From Clostridium putrefaciens (lineage in GTDB: Bacteria > Bacillota > Clostridia > Clostridiales > Clostridiaceae): a stretch of 64,000 nucleotides of DNA. A model generated the notes under the pieces. That model was not told the DNA's origin. It did no database searches and saw nothing but the letters and a program-made list of their open reading frames with translations. How positions within the stretch are numbered: position 1 is the first letter of the stretch; each line of letters opens with the position of its first letter. Shown here piece by piece: positions 17,919 to 26,211 of this stretch. The stretch covers positions 1,426,001 through 1,490,000 of the forward strand of contig NZ_UFWZ01000001.1 of assembly GCF_900461105.1 (NCBI RefSeq), given 5' to 3'. The position numbers and the translations under genes were made by a program.

Positions 17919-18731
17919 ATGAAAAAATATTTAAGAACAATTAGAAACATAACATTCTTTGGAGGACTATATTTTATTGTACAGATAATTTGTAGTATCA
18001 TTTTTGGAATTACTTATGGTATTACTCATAGAAATACTGAATTTAAAAAATTAATGGAAGATACTCAAAAAGCTACTATAGATAGCGTTTATATTTTAAC
18101 TCTTATTGCAGCGTTAATAACATTTGTTATTTATATATTAGTATTGAGAAATAAGCAACAAAACTTATGGCAAAGATGTAATTTTAAAAAAATAGACTTA
18201 TCAAATATGTGGAAAATAGTTATTATAGCAATAAGTGTTTCTGCTTTTAGTAGCTCTATAGTTTATTTAATGGCAGATAAATTTGAGAGTTATAATAAGG
18301 TTAATAATAGTATAGCTAGTGCATATGGATCTATTTTATCTATGTTATGTATTTTAATATTAATACCTATCTTTGAAGAAATATTATTTAGAGGATTAAT
18401 ATTTAACGAGTTAAAGAAAACCTCCAATATATATTTGGCTATAATATTGCAAGCAGTAATTTTTGCAATATTCCATGGAAATATGCTTCAAGGTATATAT
18501 ACCTTTTTATTAGGAGTGATTTTAAGTCTAATATATATATGGACAAACTCTCTATTAGGAAATATATTGTGTCATATAATATATAATTTATGTGGAGTAA
18601 TTTTGATCCCGATAGCATTATATTATACAAGTAGTTTTGTATATGTATATATGATAAAAGTACTATTGGTTACAATAGTACTTTTATTGTGCGCCCGGCA
18701 TGGGCGCAATCTAATGGGTGAAAGTCCCTAG
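17919..18731 (+). CDS. CPBP-family intramembrane metalloprotease, 3' end replaced by intron sequence
   Basis: Abi/CPBP membrane protease of the kind often found as immunity or maturation protein in bacteriocin loci. The 270-residue protein has about eight membrane helices with the catalytic motifs EEILFRGLIFNEL and FAIFHGNMLQG in neighbouring helices. The last 14 residues or so (CARHGRNLMGESP) are encoded by the 5' end of a group II intron that starts at 18689, so the natural C-terminus is altered. A TGATAA in another frame at about 18653 just before the terminator hairpin suggests the original stop and an old frameshift there. Spacing of 16 bp places it in the exporter operon. Confidence 0.8.
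   Translation: MKKYLRTIRNITFFGGLYFIVQIICSIIFGITYGITHRNTEFKKLMEDTQKATIDSVYILTLIAALITFVIYILVLRNKQQNLWQRCNFKKIDLSNMWKIVIIAISVSAFSSSIVYLMADKFESYNKVNNSIASAYGSILSMLCILILIPIFEEILFRGLIFNELKKTSNIYLAIILQAVIFAIFHGNMLQGIYTFLLGVILSLIYIWTNSLLGNILCHIIYNLCGVILIPIALYYTSSFVYVYMIKVLLVTIVLLLCARHGRNLMGESP
18656..18688 (+). terminator. Terminator hairpin at the intron insertion site
   Basis: Perfect 12-bp arms AAAAGTACTATT / AATAGTACTTTT with loop GGTTAC, followed directly by ATT and then the intron's GTGCG. It is probably the original terminator of the exporter operon. Confidence 0.75.
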
Positions 18732-18950
18732 CACGGGTTAATAGTGCCAAGTGCATAGCTTAAGACAAGGGTGTCCACCGCGAGGTGGAATCTGAAGGAA
18801 GTCGGCGGCCAAACTCTGGTCTGACGAACAGAAACTACACATAAGGCATATGTTTGTGGGTAAGTTTGCAATACAAAACGAAGCCCAAAACTATTCAAAA
18901 CAGGCGGTGTAAATGTAGCAGATAGATGGAGTGAAAGATTGCGTTCTTAC
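18689..18950 (+). mobile_element. Group II intron 5' fragment (class C-like)
   Basis: It begins GTGCGCCCGGCATGGGCGC, the conserved group II 5' end, and keeps long stretches typical of domain I: GGGTGAAAGTCCC, AAGGGTGTCC, GGAATCTGAAGGAAG, GGTCTGACGAACAGAAAC, GTTTGCAATACAAAACGAAG and AAAGATTGCGTTCTTACC. The order matches the well-studied Oceanobacillus IIC intron. There is no reverse-transcriptase ORF, domain V or domain VI, because an IS element begins at 18951. Insertion directly after a terminator hairpin is the known habit of class C introns. It cannot splice as it stands. Confidence 0.85.
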
Positions 18951-20653
18951 CCCATAGCCATCAAGCTAATTCAGCCAATAAATTACAATTGATTTGATGG
19001 CTATATTTAATACTAGTTGGAAATTAGTCCAAATACAAATTAATACATAAATTCATATAGTAGTAATTCACCTGATTAATTAGGTAACTTTAATAAAAGT
19101 GACAAATTCACGCACCAATAAAAGGTTAGTAATGGATATTATTCCTTGATTATATTGCCACTTCTTACAAATCATCAACTGATATCTTTAGATAATCTAA
19201 TATATCAGTGACTATTTTCCGACCTTTTTTTCTTGATTTTTTTCCTAACTTCCGAATTGTATTAATTATTGTTTTTATCAACTTTAAAATAGCTAGTTCA
19301 CCTTTAAAAATTTCAATTTTTAAAGTGCTAAAAAACTCTGTAACTACACAAAAAGATTTTAACTCACTTATTTCATTATTATCTTCTTCATAAATAATAT
19401 TTCTAGCTGAAAAAACTATTGTAGATGAGAGTATTAATGCAATTAGCCTTCCATATAAAAAACACTTGAATCTTTCTATCTTTACCGGTTTTACGTTATC
19501 AATTTTAAATATTGATTTCCATATTTTAAACATTATCTCTACTTGCCATCTTAAAGAATAAACATCATGTATTTCTTCTGTAGCTAGTATATTTTCAGGC
19601 ACATTAGTTATATATACATTTACTCCATTCCAAGCTAAACTTCTATCATTTATGTTGCCACGATCTCTTTTTACTGCTTTTATAAGTTTATTTTTTCTTT
19701 TTTCCTTGTTTTCTTCAGATAATTTAGTTATAATTAATCTGCTTTTTAGTTCCTTTTTGGAACCAATGTAGATATCTTTAAGCTCTATTGTTTGACCATC
19801 GGCTAATGGTTTTATGAGCTCAAAGATATCTATTTTTATGTATTCAGTTGATTTTAATATTTCTCCCTTTGAGTTTCTTTGGGGGATTGGGATTTTTCTT
19901 ATATATGACTGTAGTACTTTTTAACTTAGAAATAAAGAATGCACCTTTAGCATCTATTTGCTTTAGATAATCGAGTTTATAATAGCCTAAATCCGCCAAC
20001 CGAAGGTCTCCAGCTTCAGTATACTTATCCATAACTTCAACATATTTACCGTCGCTTGCTGTTCCATTATAAGTATCACAACATAAAAAGCTTCCAGATA
20101 ATAAATCATATTGTAGCTGTATTTTTATTGCAGCTTTTGAGCTTGAGCCTCCAGAGCCTTTAAATTCATTGTAGAACTTACTAGGTAAGCCATAGCTAGT
20201 AGAGTCATTTACAAGGATTCTACTAAAATTTAATTTTCTATGAGGATGACTTAGTATCTTATTTTGACTTAGCATCATATTATTAAAAACTTCTCGCATA
20301 AATTGTACTGAATACTCATTAAATCTTTCATTAAGTGCTTGTGGAGAAATTTCTAAATTATATTGAGCAGCAAGCCTTGCACTTAATGTACTTAAAGATT
20401 TACTGCATATATCCTCGCTTAAAAAAGTGTTAAAAGCTAAAAATGTTTCAGCGGTGATTTTGCTTCTTCTTCTAACAAATTTTGTCTTTTTACTAAGCTT
20501 ATCTAAGAGTTTAAGTGAAAAAACTTCTTTTATATTATTTATAAGTATCTTTAATCTTTTGTGCATATTTTATGGTATCCTTTCTGGTCTAATAATTCCC
20601 TAAAAGTTATACCATAAAACAGATAATGGGTTTCTTAGCTTGATGGCTATGGG
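18951..20653 (-). mobile_element. IS4-family insertion sequence
   Basis: About 1.7 kb bounded by perfect 19-bp inverted repeats: CCCATAGCCATCAAGCTAA (18951-18969) and its reverse complement (20635-20653). A third, internal copy of TTGATGGCTAT lies at 18993-19003, forming a subterminal hairpin with the left end. The flanks show no matching target duplication: the left side is intron, the right side is the tRNA-Cys att repeat. The region 18970-19164 holds nothing else recognisable. Confidence 0.85.
19165..20566 (-). pseudogene. IS4-family transposase with one frameshift
   Basis: DDE transposase of the IS4 family. The N-terminal part (MHKRLKILINNIKEVFSLKL, about 240 residues) includes the first Asp in LVNDSTSYGLP and the second in LRLADLGYYKLDYLKQID. 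The C-terminal part has the family's Y-(2)-R-(3)-E-(6)-K motif in YSLRWQVEIMFKIWK, with the catalytic Glu. The two frames join through a +1 A in a five-base A run at about 19893-19897: removing it gives KKIPIPQRNSKGEILKSTEY and one protein of about 465 residues. The gene is otherwise well preserved, so inactivation may be recent, or an assembly error. Confidence 0.85.
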
Positions 20654-20679
20654 TTCAAATCCGGGTGGCGCCTCCATAA
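20652..20679 (+). repeat. Right attachment repeat (attR)
   Basis: A 28-bp copy of the tRNA-Cys 3' end, identical to 9616-9643. The rest of a tRNA is absent to its left, so this is a partial copy and not a gene. It overlaps the IS right end by two bases. Confidence 0.92.
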
Positions 20680-20706
20680 AATCACTTATATTGTGATACA
20701 ATGTAA

Positions 20707-20733
20707 AGTCCTTGATTTCAAGGGCTTTTTTTG
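20707..20733 (+). terminator. Native terminator of the tRNA operon
   Basis: An 8-bp stem AGTCCTTG / CAAGGGCT (one G-T pair) with loop ATTT and a run of T, enclosed in a wider GTGATACAA/TTGTATCAC pairing. Before island insertion it would have followed tRNA-Cys directly. Confidence 0.8.
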
Positions 20734-20961
20734 TTGTATCACGAATACCACATCTATTAATAAATTCTCTAAGGCAAGTGGTGGTAAATGATAGCGTAGT
20801 GGTTTTATAATATATCAAAGCGAAAGATAAGAAAATATTAAAAAGATAAGAAAATATAAGTTTTTTAAAACTATTTTTAAAGCGATTACGAATACTAGTA
20901 TGTACCGGTAATAAACAAATAAATAAATATATATACAGTAGATTCACAAAAGGAGGTAAAG

Positions 20962-21522
20962 ATGCTAGACCATGAACTGAAGCTCATAAAAAACATTCAG
21001 AAAAAAGGCCACAGAGAATCTGCTAATATACTTATTAAAGGCTATTACAGTGAAATTTATGGCTATGTCTTTAAGCAAACCTCCTGTAGACAATTAGCAG
21101 CAGATATAACCCAAGAGATTTTTATTAGTATGATTAGGTCTATAGACAATTATAATGTGGAAAGATGTTCTTTTAGAACTTGGATATATAAGATAGCTAG
21201 TAATAAGATAATTGACTACTATAGGTCAAAAAGCTATAAACAATGGACAAGCTCAAAGACTATAGATGGGATAGAACTTAAGGCTAAAGGGGATATAGAG
21301 GATGATTTTATAAAACGAGAAAGAGTAAAAGATATTTTAGTTATAGTTAATAGTTTTGAAGCTAATCTTCAGCAAATTTTTAGAATGAAGATTTTTGCTG
21401 ATATGACCTTTAAGGATATAGGAAATGCTTTGGATTTAAATGAATCTACTGTAAAAACGAAGTATTATAGCATGCTAAAAAAGATTAGAATAATGGATAA
21501 GGAGGAAACCGCGAATGAGTGA
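20962..21522 (+). CDS. ECF-type RNA polymerase sigma factor
   Basis: A 186-residue group IV sigma factor. Region 2 is YYSEIYGYVFKQTSC...LAADITQEIF...FRTWIYKIASNKIIDYYR and region 4 is MKIFADMTFKDIGNALDLNESTVKTKYYSMLKKIR with a helix-turn-helix. AGGAGGTAAAG precedes the ATG. It overlaps the next gene by 8 bp and heads a five-gene operon with an ABC transporter, so it probably regulates that operon. No anti-sigma with a zinc motif is present; the downstream membrane protein may serve that role (inference). It is the first gene right of the island. Confidence 0.9.
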   Translation: MLDHELKLIKNIQKKGHRESANILIKGYYSEIYGYVFKQTSCRQLAADITQEIFISMIRSIDNYNVERCSFRTWIYKIASNKIIDYYRSKSYKQWTSSKTIDGIELKAKGDIEDDFIKRERVKDILVIVNSFEANLQQIFRMKIFADMTFKDIGNALDLNESTVKTKYYSMLKKIRIMDKEETANE

Positions 21523-22243
21523 TTTAGAAATCAACATGGATGAAATCTTAGACAAAGGTTTAAAAGGGAAAGAGAGTTTCTTTTCATATTTAAAAGCTAT
21601 TAGAAGTGAACTAGGCTTTAAATATATATTTCATGATAAAAGTGAGTTAATATTTATTATAGTACTTTTAGTAGCCGTCTTTAGCTTCTTTGGTTTGCAA
21701 TTTAATACGAGTAACAGCCGTGAAATATATTTTGCTTATAGGCTCAAAGTTTACACCTTTTCCACTGCTCCTATTTTTTACTTTTTTATTTGCTCTTATA
21801 GCTTTATAAGTAGTAGAGTTCATGGGATTTACGAACTTCAGGCTACTTGTAAATATAACTTTTATAATATCACAGCTATAAGAATGTTTATTTTTAGCAT
21901 AGTAGCTATGATTATAAACACCTTGATTGTAGTTATGATGTTTTTGGTAAAAAGAAATTTCAATGTGATGGAGATTATAATAGTGTCCATATCAGCCTTG
22001 TTTATATTTTCTACATTATATATATTAGTTCTAATAAATTTTAAAGGTAGGTCATATAAGTACTTAATAATGTCATTATGGTTATGTTTACCTATGCTAA
22101 TGGTACTTGATGTTACTAATAAACCTATAAAGTTATTAGATGAAATACCCTTATATATTCATCTAATAATCACTTTTATAACGGCATTAATATATATAAA
22201 GAATTTAAGAAAGCTTATAAAGGTTAAGAGAGGAGAAATTTAA
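21515..22243 (+). CDS. Six-helix membrane protein of the sigma/ABC operon
   Basis: A 242-residue protein with a polar N-terminus of about 50 residues (MSDLEINMDEILDKGLKGKE) and six predicted helices (about 50-68, 86-105, 122-143, 152-172, 180-197 and 207-226). No named family is recognised. The N-terminus is cytoplasmic and acidic, and the gene directly follows and overlaps the sigma gene, which is where an anti-sigma factor would normally lie. Equally it may be an ABC permease subunit. It is followed 2 bp later by the ATPase gene. Confidence 0.75.
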   Translation: MSDLEINMDEILDKGLKGKESFFSYLKAIRSELGFKYIFHDKSELIFIIVLLVAVFSFFGLQFNTSNSREIYFAYRLKVYTFSTAPIFYFFICSYSFISSRVHGIYELQATCKYNFYNITAIRMFIFSIVAMIINTLIVVMMFLVKRNFNVMEIIIVSISALFIFSTLYILVLINFKGRSYKYLIMSLWLCLPMLMVLDVTNKPIKLLDEIPLYIHLIITFITALIYIKNLRKLIKVKRGEI

Positions 22244-22245
22244 AA

Positions 22246-23109
22246 ATGCTTACAATCAATAATTTAACTAAAAGTTTTGATGATTATATTGTTTTAGAGG
22301 ATATAAATCTAGAATTTAAAAATGGGGTTTATGGATTACTTGCTCCTAATGGAGCTGGAAAAACTACTTTAATAAAGCTTCTTACTACACTTATATTCCA
22401 AACTAAGGGTGAAATTCTTTATGAAGGCACTGATATTATAGCTTTAGATGAAGAGTATAGAGGTATTTTAGGTTATCTGCCACAAAAATTTGGCTATTAT
22501 AAAAACTATTCACCAAAGCAACTTCTACTTTATTTAGCAGCACTAAAGGGCGTAGATAAGAAAGAAGCGATATTTAACATAGAAAATTTGTTAAAGTTAG
22601 TAGCCTTAGAGGATGTAGCTAATAAAAAGATGAAGAAGTTCTCGGGTGGTATGATACAAAGAGTAGGTATAGCGCAATCTTTATTAAATAATCCTAAAAT
22701 CATAATCTTAGATGAACCTACCGCAGGTCTAGATCCAAAGGAAAGAGTGAGATTTAGAAATATATTAACAGACTTAAGTAGGGATAGAATAGTGATTATA
22801 TCCACTCATATAGTTAGTGACATAGAATTTATTGCGAACGAAGTTATTATGCTTAAAGATAAGAAGATATTATATAAGGATACTGTAGAGAACGTTTGTA
22901 GAACTCTTGAAGGTAAGGTATATGAAACGGAAATAGATTTTTCAGAAGTAAGAAGGTTTAGAGAATGCCATATTTCCTTATCAGAAAAACAGGAAAATGG
23001 CAGGATGAAGCTTAGGTTTATAGAAGAGTCAGATAGAAATGAGGATTGGAATCTTGTTAGTCCTAACCTAGAAGACGTATTTTTGTATCAATACAATGAG
23101 GGTATATAG
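22246..23109 (+). CDS. ABC transporter ATP-binding protein
   Basis: A 287-residue ATPase of the drug/bacteriocin exporter type. Walker A is APNGAGKTT (about 34-42), the signature FSGGMIQRVGIAQSLL and Walker B IIILDEPTAGLDP, followed by the H-loop STH. The C-terminal part is a variable domain as in CcmA/BcrA-like proteins. Two permease genes follow with 0 and 8 bp gaps. The substrate is unknown; an antimicrobial-peptide or envelope-stress function is suggested by the ECF sigma partner only. Confidence 0.9.
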   Translation: MLTINNLTKSFDDYIVLEDINLEFKNGVYGLLAPNGAGKTTLIKLLTTLIFQTKGEILYEGTDIIALDEEYRGILGYLPQKFGYYKNYSPKQLLLYLAALKGVDKKEAIFNIENLLKLVALEDVANKKMKKFSGGMIQRVGIAQSLLNNPKIIILDEPTAGLDPKERVRFRNILTDLSRDRIVIISTHIVSDIEFIANEVIMLKDKKILYKDTVENVCRTLEGKVYETEIDFSEVRRFRECHISLSEKQENGRMKLRFIEESDRNEDWNLVSPNLEDVFLYQYNEGI

Positions 23110-24387
23110 ATGTTAGACTGTAGTGAAATCTTTAAACACGAAATAAAAAAGATCTTCAAATCTCCAATAGTAATAGTGGTTTTTTTAGTTTTTTTAGCAT
23201 TTGATTTATTTACAGTTTTTAATGGATATAAACTTAGAAATAATCTAGGCGTTTTAAATAATATTGTAGATGAAGTAGGATATAAAATTGATGATGAAAT
23301 GATGGCTAAATTTAAAGTGTATTATAAGCAAAACCTAGATGAAGCTATGACAATAATAAATAAAAAAGAAGGAAAAAACTATAATTCTATTTCAGATTAT
23401 TTAAATGAGGATAAAGCTGCTTTTTATAAAGGGAAATATAATAAAGATGAAGAGCAAATAATAAAAGTTACTGGTGAAATAGAAGATTATTATATGGCAA
23501 TACCAAACCTTATTGAAAGTTATAATAATATTGATATCACTAAGATCTCTGGAAAATCTATTGAATTTCTTAATTTATCCGGTGAAGCCGAAGAGATGTC
23601 TAAACAAGGGTTTGAAAAGTTTAATAAAAGATTTACACAAATCAAAGAAAATGAAGAGCAAATGTATCTATTTTTTAATGGTAAGAACTATGATATGCAC
23701 AGATTTTTGTATAAGAACATACTTAGAAACATTATTATTCAGATGATGATATTGATACCACTGATAGCCACCTTTTTTATGAATTATGAATTTGAGAATG
23801 ATACTAGCTTAGTGGCCTATAGCTCAAAGCGAGGAAGAAATTTAATTTGCGATAAATTAAAAGCTATTATAGTAGCTGTTTTGATTTTAGGTACGGTGCT
23901 TTTAACTATTGTTTTGACAACATTTTTCTTTGTATATGATTATAGTAGGGTTTGGAATACATCTATAAGTAGTTTTTTTTACTCGGAGGGCAAGAACCTT
24001 TATATGAGTTGGTTTAACTTAACAGTTAAACAGTATTTAATGTTGATGATATTATTAACCTACAGTTGTTTTTTGCTTTTTACTAGTATAGCTTTTGTAA
24101 TTGGAAGATTTATAAAAAATAGCTTTATAGGATTCGTTAGTTTTTTTATTATAAGCGGTATTGGATTTATGCTACCGTCTTTTATAAGTGGTAGTAGTAG
24201 ATTTAGGATTTATTCTGCATTTACACCTTTTACCTTGATTTTCAATCTAGAACTTAGGTTTATGGAAAGCGGGGGATTAAGTATTTTTAAACATTATGAA
24301 CTAATAACTGTAATCAATTGGAGCATTATAATGATAATAGTTATGTGGTATTCAATAAAAAGCTTTAAAAAGCAATGTATAAGTTAG
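23110..24387 (+). CDS. ABC transporter permease (first)
   Basis: A 425-residue membrane protein: helix 1 at about 17-35, a large extracytoplasmic loop of about 170 residues (rich in Lys/Glu/Tyr, 40-200), then five helices in the C-terminal half starting at about 205. This layout is typical of ABC-2-type permeases. GAGGGTATATAG precedes the ATG, which directly abuts the ATPase stop. It has the same overall plan and short conserved blocks (NxxSxVAYSSKRGR here, NMEVLQYTTRRGR in the next gene) as its neighbour, suggesting duplication. Confidence 0.85.
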   Translation: MLDCSEIFKHEIKKIFKSPIVIVVFLVFLAFDLFTVFNGYKLRNNLGVLNNIVDEVGYKIDDEMMAKFKVYYKQNLDEAMTIINKKEGKNYNSISDYLNEDKAAFYKGKYNKDEEQIIKVTGEIEDYYMAIPNLIESYNNIDITKISGKSIEFLNLSGEAEEMSKQGFEKFNKRFTQIKENEEQMYLFFNGKNYDMHRFLYKNILRNIIIQMMILIPLIATFFMNYEFENDTSLVAYSSKRGRNLICDKLKAIIVAVLILGTVLLTIVLTTFFFVYDYSRVWNTSISSFFYSEGKNLYMSWFNLTVKQYLMLMILLTYSCFLLFTSIAFVIGRFIKNSFIGFVSFFIISGIGFMLPSFISGSSRFRIYSAFTPFTLIFNLELRFMESGGLSIFKHYELITVINWSIIMIIVMWYSIKSFKKQCIS

Positions 24388-24395
24388 GGGGAACC

Positions 24396-25544
24396 ATGAG
24401 AATTATTTTTAATGAAGTTAAAAAGATTTTAAATGTAAAAAGTATATTTGTTCTATGTATGATAAGTTTTGTTATGTATTACATGTTTATAAGTTCTGAA
24501 ATAAATCTATTTCCTAGTCGTGGAGACGAAGCGATTTATACAATAGCTAAAGAGGTGATAAAGCAAAAAGGTAATCATTTAGAGGATGAGGACTTAGGAT
24601 ATCTTAAAAATTTAGAACTGAATTTTAAAAAAGAAGCTGATAATTATCTTAAGGAAAATGAATATGCTAAGGATTTGGGGGTTGATAGTTATGACAAATT
24701 CCAGGAATTTAATTCAAATCTAAAAGGGGAAGTTAAAAAGCTGGATGAGTTATCTAATAACATATCTTTTAAAGAGATAGAAGAGTCACTTTCAAAGATC
24801 CGATCTATGGGATATTTTATTGATAACTTTGAAAATAAAGATAATAATTCATATATTGAAAGCGGAGCACAAAAAGATAGATTAACAGAAATAAACAAAA
24901 CCAAAGTAAATAATGACATTCTACCTTGGTTTATATTTGATAATTATAACAGTTTTATAATTAATACTACTTTACTTGTACTAGTGTCTATAATATTTAT
25001 TTTAGGACCTATATTTACTAAAGATGAAGTGGTGAATATGGAGGTGCTTCAGTATACTACAAGAAGAGGAAGAAGATTATATAAGGATAAAATAGCTGCA
25101 GCATTAATATCTGCATTTATAATGGTTACTTTAGAATTAAGCATACTATTTACTTTGTTTTTAACAAGACAAAATACTGTGGAGCTTTTTTATAATTCAA
25201 ACATAAATTCCTGTTTTAAATACGGGGCTAATTGGTTTGATTTAACACTAATTCAATATATTATTTTATCAATTATTATTGTATATACCTTAGCTTTTGC
25301 CTTAGCCCTTATAATTTCTTACGTATCAAGAAAATCGCATAGATATATAACTTTCACAGGAATATCACTTTTAATAGTAATAAGTTTAAGCAAAATAATA
25401 ACTAGTAATACCATAATGCTTGGAATTGGTTCCATAGATACACCTCAGTTTTTGGTATTTGGATTTATATCAGCTATGCTTTTAATAGGAGTAGTTTCTT
25501 TAGAAGTAAGATATAAAAAAGAAAAGTTGTTAGATATATTTTAG
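24396..25544 (+). CDS. ABC transporter permease (second)
   Basis: A 382-residue ABC-2-like permease with helix 1 near the N-terminus (VLCMISFVMYYMFI), a long outer loop and five C-terminal helices. The ATG at 24396 is chosen because AGGGGG lies 6 bp upstream and it avoids overlap with the preceding gene; an ATG at 24375 in frame has no ribosome site. The block EVLQYTTRRGRRLYKDKIAAA aligns with the matching block of the upstream permease, so the two probably form a heterodimer. It is the last gene of the operon; no clear terminator was found after it. Confidence 0.85.
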   Translation: MRIIFNEVKKILNVKSIFVLCMISFVMYYMFISSEINLFPSRGDEAIYTIAKEVIKQKGNHLEDEDLGYLKNLELNFKKEADNYLKENEYAKDLGVDSYDKFQEFNSNLKGEVKKLDELSNNISFKEIEESLSKIRSMGYFIDNFENKDNNSYIESGAQKDRLTEINKTKVNNDILPWFIFDNYNSFIINTTLLVLVSIIFILGPIFTKDEVVNMEVLQYTTRRGRRLYKDKIAAALISAFIMVTLELSILFTLFLTRQNTVELFYNSNINSCFKYGANWFDLTLIQYIILSIIIVYTLAFALALIISYVSRKSHRYITFTGISLLIVISLSKIITSNTIMLGIGSIDTPQFLVFGFISAMLLIGVVSLEVRYKKEKLLDIF

Positions 25545-25687
25545 CCTAGTTGTAAAATAAAATTGAACAAATAAAAATAAAAATGAATTTTAATCATAAA
25601 TTACAAACATATTATGTAAAATATGGATCTGTATAGGGCGAGATTTCAACTAATTTTTAAATAATTGAAAAAATAATTGAAAATAGC

Positions 25688-25716
25688 TTGATTTATGTAG
25701 CAAACTAGCCTATGAT
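25688..25716 (+). promoter_or_regulatory. Promoter of the cold-shock gene
   Basis: TTGATT (25688-25693), 17 bases, TATGAT (25711-25716), giving a 5' leader of about 80 bases before the start. Long leaders are usual for csp mRNAs. The rest of the 258-bp spacer from 25545 shows nothing recognisable. Confidence 0.6.
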
Positions 25717-25802
25717 TAATTAATAGCTTAAATTTAATAGTAAGTAGTAAAATACGTATACAAAGAGTTTAAGAAAAATAAAATTTCGGAGGTACACAAT
25801 AT

Positions 25803-26000
25803 ATGAACGGAACAGTTAAATGGTTTAACACAGAAAAAGGATTTGGATTTATCACAGGAGACGACGGAACAGACGTTTTCGCACATTTTTCTCAAATCAA
25901 TGTAGAAGGTTACAAAGCTCTTGAAGAAGGACAAAAAGTTTCTTACGATGTAGTTGAAGGACCTAAAGGACCACAAGCAGAAAACATTACTATTGTATAG
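25803..26000 (+). CDS. Cold-shock protein (CspA family)
   Basis: A 65-residue single OB-fold RNA chaperone. [18 protein letters not shown] contains RNP1 (KGFGFIT, 12-18), and VFAHF (25-29) is RNP2; the C-terminus [11 protein letters not shown] is standard. CGGAGGT precedes the start. The codon choice is more C/G-ending than in neighbouring genes, as expected for a highly expressed gene. It is monocistronic, with its own promoter and terminator. Confidence 0.97.
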   Translation: MNGTVKWFNTEKGFGFITGDDGTDVFAHFSQINVEGYKALEEGQKVSYDVVEGPKGPQAENITIV

Positions 26001-26015
26001 TTAATAAATGTTTTA

Positions 26016-26048
26016 GACCTTAGATAGTTATCTATCTAAGGTCTTTTA
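26016..26048 (+). terminator. Terminator of the cold-shock gene
   Basis: Perfect 12-bp stem GACCTTAGATAG / CTATCTAAGGTC with a 4-base loop, then TTTT. Confidence 0.92.
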
Positions 26049-26211
26049 AATTTTAAAGCAATAATTCTTTTCATGCCCACCATCTCGAATTTTAAATCTG
26101 ATTTTATCTTACCTTACCTTCTAGCGATTCAGGTCCCTGTAATTATGATCTCATAAAATCATCAAACATAAAAGCAATAAAAATAAGCTGAAACATTAAA
26201 TGAAGTTATAA

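Larger units (their letters stand above)
9616..20679. mobile_element. Degenerate tRNA-Cys genomic island with bacteriocin locus
   Basis: An 11-kb segment bounded by a 28-bp direct repeat of the tRNA-Cys 3' end, as left by a tyrosine-recombinase integration. Inside are broken phage-like genes, a bacteriocin precursor with its exporter, two IS elements, a group II intron fragment and a structured RNA insert. Outside, core genes are intact. The original tRNA operon terminator now sits just right of the right repeat. No integrase gene is visible, so the island is probably immobile. Confidence 0.85.

Noticed and set aside
18439-18630. Minus-strand frame in the CPBP gene
   Set aside because: Shadow of the real gene: no ribosome site, AT-rich low-complexity translation.
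20652-20679. Possible second tRNA-Cys gene
   Set aside because: Only the T-arm and acceptor 3' half are present; there is no anticodon arm. It is the right att repeat.
20600-20947. A 115-codon minus-strand frame right of the island
   Set aside because: It runs through attR and the tRNA terminator, has no ribosome site and reads tRNA sequence, so it is not a gene.
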